From an uncultured Clostridia bacterium (GTDB lineage: Bacteria > Bacillota > Clostridia > TANB77 > CAG-508), in assembly GCA_934162925.1 (NCBI GenBank), contig CAKPJR010000046.1:1-8706 (forward strand): a stretch of 8,706 nt of DNA, given 5' to 3'. The notes beneath the pieces are model-generated. The model was not told the DNA's origin and did no database searches. It saw nothing but the letters and a program-made list of their open reading frames with translations. The position numbers were made by a program, and so were the translations under genes. Below, in pieces: positions 4,933 through 8,706 of this stretch. The stretch's first letter is position 1, and every line of letters begins with the position of its first letter.

Positions 4933-7806
4933 TTATTGTTTTACTTGTTCCATTATATACGCCTCAATAATATCTCCCTCTTTAATATCATTAAAGTCTT
5001 CTATTTGAATTCCGCATTCAAATCCTTTTGTAACTTCTTTTGCATCATCTTTCATTCTCTTTAATGAAATTAATTTGCCATCATGTATTACAACATTATC
5101 TCTTAAAACTCTCACTCCTGCATTTCTCGCAACTTTTCCATCTGTAACATAGCAGCCTGCAATTGTTCCAACATTAGATATTTTAAATATTTGTCTTACT
5201 TCTGCATTTCCTATTATTGTTTCTTTAAATACTGGATCTAACATTCCCTTCATTGCAGCTTCTACATCCTCTATTGCATTATAGATTACTGAGTATGTTT
5301 TTATTTCTACTTCTGATTTCTCTGCCATATCTTTTGCTAAAGCTTCTGGTCTTACATTAAATCCTATAATTATTGCATTTGATACGCTTGCAAGTGTTAC
5401 ATCACTTTCTGTAATTGCACCAACATTTGCGTGAATTACTTTAACTTTTACTTCATCATTAGACAATTTTTCTAATGCTTGTTTTACTGCTTCTACAGAT
5501 CCTTGAACATCTGCTTTTACTATTAAGTTTAATTGTTTTAAGTTTCCTTTTTCTATTTGGCTAAATAGGTCATCTAAAGTAACCTTTGTTGTTGCATTTA
5601 GAGCTTTATCTCTAGCTTGACGTTTTCTTCTTTCCATCAAGTGTTTTGCAGTTTTTTCATCTTTAACTTCATAGAATGTATCCCCTGCTTCTGGAACTGA
5701 TGTTAAACCTGTTATTTCTACTGGGGTTGAAGGGCCTGCTTTTTTAACTCTATGTCCCTTATCATCTGTCATTGTTCTTATTCTACCTATAACAGAACCT
5801 ACTAAGATAGTATCTCCAACATCTAATGTACCACGTTGTACAAGCATTGTTGCAACTGGTCCTTTTGATTTATCTAGTTTTGCTTCTATTACTACACCTT
5901 TTGCTTGTTTGTTTGGATTTGCTTTTAATTCTTTCATATCTGCGACTAGAAGTACCATTTCTAGTAAGTTATCTATATTTATTTTTTTCTTTGCAGAAAT
6001 CGGAACAAAGATTGTATCTCCACCCCATTCTTCTGGTACTAGTTCATATTCAGCAAGCTCTTGTTTTACTTTATCTGGGTTTGCACCTTCTACATCTATT
6101 TTATTTATTGCAACAATTATTGGTATTCCAGCTGCTTTTGCATGATTTATTGCTTCTACTGTTTGTGGCATAACACCATCATTTGCAGCAACAACTAATA
6201 TTGCTATATCTGTTATTTGAGCACCTCTTGCTCTCATTGCTGTAAATGCTTCATGTCCTGGTGTGTCTAAGAATGTAATTTCTCTTCCATTTATTTCAAC
6301 TTTGTAAGCACCAATTGCTTGTGTAATTCCTCCAGCTTCTCCTTCTATTACATTTGTAGATCTTACAGCATCTAGTAATGAAGTTTTACCATGGTCTACG
6401 TGTCCCATAACAACAATTACTGGTGGTCTTGGTTTTAATTCATCTTCTTTATCTTCACTGTCATCAAATAAGATATCTTCATCTGTAACTACTTCCTTTT
6501 TATGTGCAGTTACTCCAAATTCTCCTGCTATTAAAAATGCTGTATCAAAGTCTACTTCATTATTTATTGTTGCTAGAATTCCATATCCTAATAATTTTTT
6601 TATTATTTCGCTACTTGTTTTTTTAAGTTCTGTACTTAAATCTTTTACACTTATACTTTCTGGAATTGTTATATCCGTCAATTCAAATATTTTTTGTTTT
6701 ACTCTGTTTTCTCCTTGAGTAATTTTCTTCTTACTTCTTCTTCCTCTTGTTGTTGTCAAATCATAATAATCTAGCATTGATCCTTCATCAAACATATTTG
6801 ATAATCTATTTTCTTGTTTTAGGTCTTTCAGTTTATGGCTACTTATTTCTTCAAAATTACTTTTTCTTGATTTAGAAGATTTTTTGTTTGATCTTTCTTC
6901 ATATCTGTTATTTTTTTGTTTATCTATAGATTTATTTGCATATTCTCTTACATTTTCTTTTTCTACTACATCAGAGGCCATTATATTTTTAATGTTTTTT
7001 TCTATGCCTCTTTCATCAAGTGGTCTTCTTCCATAATTCCCCTGATTTCTTTCTTGCCCTCTATTATTATTGTATGGTCTGTTACCATTTCCTTGGTTAA
7101 ATGGTCTATTTCCGTTTGGACGATTATTATATGGTCTGCCATTATTTTGCCCATTTTCTCTATTAAATGGCCTATTCCCGTTTGTACGATTATTATTATT
7201 ATATGGTCTATTATACCCTTCTCTATTAAATGGTCTACTATTACTATTTTGATTGTTATATGGCCTTGTTTGGGTTGTTGTATTATTGATTTTTTTAGGT
7301 TGTTCTGCTTCTGTTTGTTGTGTTTTCGTGTTTTTCTCTATTTCTTTTTTAGTTTCAACTTCTTCATTAACCTTAGGCTGTTCTACCTTTTGTTCTTGTT
7401 TTACTTCAGGCTCCACTTTTTTACTAGGTGTTTTTGTTCCAAATAATTCACTTACAGTAAGAGGTCTATTAGGCTTATTTCTATAAACTATGTTATAATC
7501 TTTTTTTCTTTCTCTTTCTATAAATCCAACGTCTCTTTGTTTTTTATTTTCTTCTAGCTTTGGTTCTACCTTTTTATTTTCATCAGTTACAATAACTTCT
7601 CTCCTAATTATTACAGGAGTTTCTTTCTTTTCTTTAACTTCTTTTTTAGCTCCTGAAAACTTTGCTTCTATTTTTTTTGCTTCCTCCTCTGTCACGCTGC
7701 TCATATGTGTTTTTACTTCCATTCCTAGTTCTATAGCTTTTTCTAGAACCTCTTTGCTATTTATTCCTATTTTTTTTGCTATTTCATGTATTTTTATTTT
7801 ACCCAA
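4933..7806 (-). CDS. infB: Translation initiation factor IF-2
   Basis: GTPase that recruits fMet-tRNA to the 30S subunit and promotes subunit joining. From the TTG start it has 957 residues, longer than the B. subtilis protein (about 716) because of an extended N-terminal half. Order of parts: first IF2N module (about 1-50, KIKIHEIAKKIG), a charged Lys/Glu linker (55-175), an Asn/Arg/Gly/Pro-rich repeat region (181-262), a basic linker, a second IF2N module (about 375-432), the G domain (about 460-630), then domains II, III (C1) and IV (C2, initiator tRNA binding). GTPase motifs are intact: G1 GHVDHGKT 468-475, G2 GGIT 492-495, G3 DTPGHE 514-519, G4 NKID 568-571, G5 SAK 604-606. The core and C-terminus look normal. 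A GTG at 7821 would add five residues but lies in the ribosome site. The stop is followed after only 3 nt by the large palindrome in front of rbfA. Confidence 0.97.
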   Translation of the reverse strand: MGKIKIHEIAKKIGINSKEVLEKAIELGMEVKTHMSSVTEEEAKKIEAKFSGAKKEVKEKKETPVIIRREVIVTDENKKVEPKLEENKKQRDVGFIERERKKDYNIVYRNKPNRPLTVSELFGTKTPSKKVEPEVKQEQKVEQPKVNEEVETKKEIEKNTKTQQTEAEQPKKINNTTTQTRPYNNQNSNSRPFNREGYNRPYNNNNRTNGNRPFNRENGQNNGRPYNNRPNGNRPFNQGNGNRPYNNNRGQERNQGNYGRRPLDERGIEKNIKNIMASDVVEKENVREYANKSIDKQKNNRYEERSNKKSSKSRKSNFEEISSHKLKDLKQENRLSNMFDEGSMLDYYDLTTTRGRRSKKKITQGENRVKQKIFELTDITIPESISVKDLSTELKKTSSEIIKKLLGYGILATINNEVDFDTAFLIAGEFGVTAHKKEVVTDEDILFDDSEDKEDELKPRPPVIVVMGHVDHGKTSLLDAVRSTNVIEGEAGGITQAIGAYKVEINGREITFLDTPGHEAFTAMRARGAQITDIAILVVAANDGVMPQTVEAINHAKAAGIPIIVAINKIDVEGANPDKVKQELAEYELVPEEWGGDTIFVPISAKKKINIDNLLEMVLLVADMKELKANPNKQAKGVVIEAKLDKSKGPVATMLVQRGTLDVGDTILVGSVIGRIRTMTDDKGHRVKKAGPSTPVEITGLTSVPEAGDTFYEVKDEKTAKHLMERRKRQARDKALNATTKVTLDDLFSQIEKGNLKQLNLIVKADVQGSVEAVKQALEKLSNDEVKVKVIHANVGAITESDVTLASVSNAIIIGFNVRPEALAKDMAEKSEVEIKTYSVIYNAIEDVEAAMKGMLDPVFKETIIGNAEVRQIFKISNVGTIAGCYVTDGKVARNAGVRVLRDNVVIHDGKLISLKRMKDDAKEVTKGFECGIQIEDFNDIKEGDIIEAYIMEQVKQ
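7021..7266 (-). repeat. Asn/Arg/Gly-rich tandem repeats inside the IF-2 linker
   Basis: This stretch encodes IF2 residues 181-262. RPFN and RPYNN boxes alternate, and three consecutive units of about 21-22 residues can be laid out: residues 191-211, 212-233 and 234-255. Each starts with RPFN, has a RPYNN box 5-8 residues later and, in the first two, ends in NGN. The DNA repeats too, with recurrent aaatggtcta and tatggtct words on the plus strand about 60-66 bases apart. The composition (N, R, G, P, aromatic) suggests a disordered, possibly RNA-binding linker. It is coding and in frame, with no break. Confidence 0.85.
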
Positions 7807-7811
7807 TAGCT

Positions 7812-7819
7812 TCACCCCC
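7812..7819 (-). promoter_or_regulatory. Ribosome binding site that sets a TTG start for infB
   Basis: The minus strand reads GGGGGTGA here, close to the GGAGGTGA consensus, followed by AGCTA (5 nt) and TTG at 7804-7806. A longer reading frame could begin with GTG at 7819-7821, but that codon overlaps the Shine-Dalgarno sequence itself. The TTG start also gives the N-terminus usual for IF2 (MGKIKIHEIAKKIG). Confidence 0.75.
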
Positions 7820-7847
7820 ACTTTTTGTTTTTAGTCCAAATTTTTTT

Positions 7848-8114
7848 CTAGTTACTTTTATCAATAATTACACCCCTTAATTCGTTATATATATGTTCAT
7901 CTATTTTCATATCAAAACATTTCTCTAGTCTTTTAGTTTTTATTGCTTTTTCTAAGCATTCTATACTATCACATATATATGCTCCTCGTCCCGCTAATTT
8001 TCCTGTTTTGTCTATTGCAATTTCCCCATTTTTGTTTAGAACCACTCTGATAAGTTCTTTTTTGTCTTTTTTATTATTGCACCCCATGCACATTCTCTGT
8101 ACAATTTTTTTCAT
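7848..8114 (-). CDS. ylxR: YlxR / RnpM, RNA-binding modulator of RNase P (DUF448)
   Basis: Small RNA-binding protein of the YlxR (DUF448) family; the Bacillus subtilis member has been renamed RnpM because it binds and modulates RNase P. The 88-residue length fits the family. Family hallmarks are visible: RMCMGC at residues 7-12 followed by a basic stretch and LIRVV, and LAGRGAYIC at 40-48, then a basic KTKRLEKCF segment at 59-67. Cys9, Cys12 and Cys48 could be structural, but I see no complete metal site. The ATG has a strong ribosome site (GGGGG at 8122-8126, 7 nt upstream). The gene ends in TAG. It sits between nusA and infB, its usual place. The L7Ae-like partner gene ylxQ, often next downstream, is missing here. 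Confidence 0.95.
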   Translation of the reverse strand: MKKIVQRMCMGCNNKKDKKELIRVVLNKNGEIAIDKTGKLAGRGAYICDSIECLEKAIKTKRLEKCFDMKIDEHIYNELRGVIIDKSN

Positions 8115-8166
8115 AAAATATCCCCCTTTTTTGTTTTTGCAAATTGCCGAGGATTGCGACCATCTA

Positions 8167-8706
8167 TTAGTTTTCTTCTGTTGTTTCTTCTGTTTCTTGT
8201 TTTGCTAATAATTCTCTGAATTGGCTCTCACTTTTTATATCTATTTTCCAATTTGTAAGTTTTGCTGCTAAACGTGCATTTTGACCAGACTTACCTATTG
8301 CTAAAGATAATTGATCATCTGGTACAATTACTTGTGCAAACTTTTCTTCTTCTTTAATATCTACCGCCATAACTTGAGCTGGTAATAGTGCTGCCGAGAT
8401 AAATACAGCTGGGTCTTCATCCCATTCTATAACATCTATTTTTTCGCCTTTTAATTCATTTATTATATTTTGTATTCTAATGCCTTTTTGCCCAACACAA
8501 GAACCTACTGGATCTATATTTTCGTTTGTAGAATATACTGCAACTTTACTTCTTGATCCTGCATCTCTTGCAACGCTTTTTATTTCTATTAATCCCTCAT
8601 ATATTTCTGGTATTTCAAATTCGAATAATTTTCTTACAAAATCAGGATGACTTCTAGAAACTAGAACTTGTGGAGCACCTTTTAAGCCTTTTTCTACATT
8701 TACTAC
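8167..8706 (-). CDS. nusA: Transcription termination/antitermination factor NusA, C-terminal part (5' end outside window)
   Basis: NusA binds RNA polymerase and nascent RNA and controls pausing, termination and antitermination. The frame is open from the window edge to TAA, giving 179 residues; only the end of the gene is visible. The fragment begins at the exit of the S1 domain and runs through KH1 (about residues 15-112, with VGQKG at 71-75) and KH2 (about 113-165, with IGKSGQNARLAAKL starting at 137). Both KH domains keep the GxxG RNA-binding loop. The protein ends about 15 residues after KH2 in a Glu/Thr-rich tail, so it has no acidic AR1/AR2 repeats of the E. coli type; this matches the short NusA of Firmicutes. 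It leads the nusA-ylxR-infB operon, with ylxR starting 52 nt downstream. An internal ATG at 8370 is not a start, because conserved KH1 sequence continues upstream of it. Confidence 0.96.
   Translation of the reverse strand, partial: VVNVEKGLKGAPQVLVSRSHPDFVRKLFEFEIPEIYEGLIEIKSVARDAGSRSKVAVYSTNENIDPVGSCVGQKGIRIQNIINELKGEKIDVIEWDEDPAVFISAALLPAQVMAVDIKEEEKFAQVIVPDDQLSLAIGKSGQNARLAAKLTNWKIDIKSESQFRELLAKQETEETTEEN

Noticed and set aside
7021..7266. CRISPR-like regularly spaced repeats
   Set aside because: The repeats are in frame inside infB, the units differ and there are no unique spacers of constant length; they encode a protein repeat.
8115..8166. Structured element between nusA and ylxR (repeated GCAAT/GCAAATTGC words)
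   Set aside because: Only very short self-complementary words are present; I could not build a stable stem, and the gap is otherwise just the ylxR ribosome site.

Overview
The window is AT-rich (roughly 30% GC by eye). Every gene I can support lies on the minus strand, so the map reads right to left. Gene content and order (nusA, ylxR, infB, rbfA, nrnA, truB), the strong purine-rich ribosome binding sites, and the Firmicutes-type RbgA and Mini-RNase III point to a low-GC Firmicute, most likely a member of the Clostridia. The standard bacterial code applies: nrnA ends in TGA, and the one tryptophan codon checked is TGG.

Right part (8706 to 2572) is a classical translation and RNA-processing operon. 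It holds the end of nusA (KH1 and KH2), ylxR/rnpM, infB with a long low-complexity N-terminal linker, rbfA, nrnA and truB. Spacing is short throughout except between infB and rbfA. That gap holds a 122-nt imperfect palindrome (4808-4929), the most unusual non-coding object in the window. The ylxQ gene (L7Ae-like), often found between ylxR and infB, is absent. ribF and rpsO do not follow truB.

Middle part (2571 to 1608) holds two short genes: an uncharacterised four-helix membrane protein with a charged tail, and a DUF1653 protein. Each is followed by a hairpin that looks like an intrinsic terminator, and candidate promoters precede the membrane gene and the next operon. This stretch appears to separate two transcription units.

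Left part (1598 to 1) starts a second operon: rbgA (50S assembly GTPase), mrnC (Mini-RNase III, 23S rRNA maturation; overlaps rbgA by 11 nt) and an unrecognised coiled-coil protein that runs off the window edge. Both operons serve ribosome production: initiation (IF2), 30S maturation (RbfA), 50S maturation (RbgA, Mini-III), tRNA modification (TruB) and RNA turnover (NrnA).

Most of the longest possible reading frames begin at an ATG, GTG or TTG in or before the Shine-Dalgarno sequence. I moved seven starts downstream to codons with a properly spaced site. Apart from the palindrome, the IF2 repeat region and the two uncharacterised proteins, this is an ordinary housekeeping region. I see no phage, CRISPR, toxin-antitoxin or other accessory system, and no tRNA or rRNA gene.
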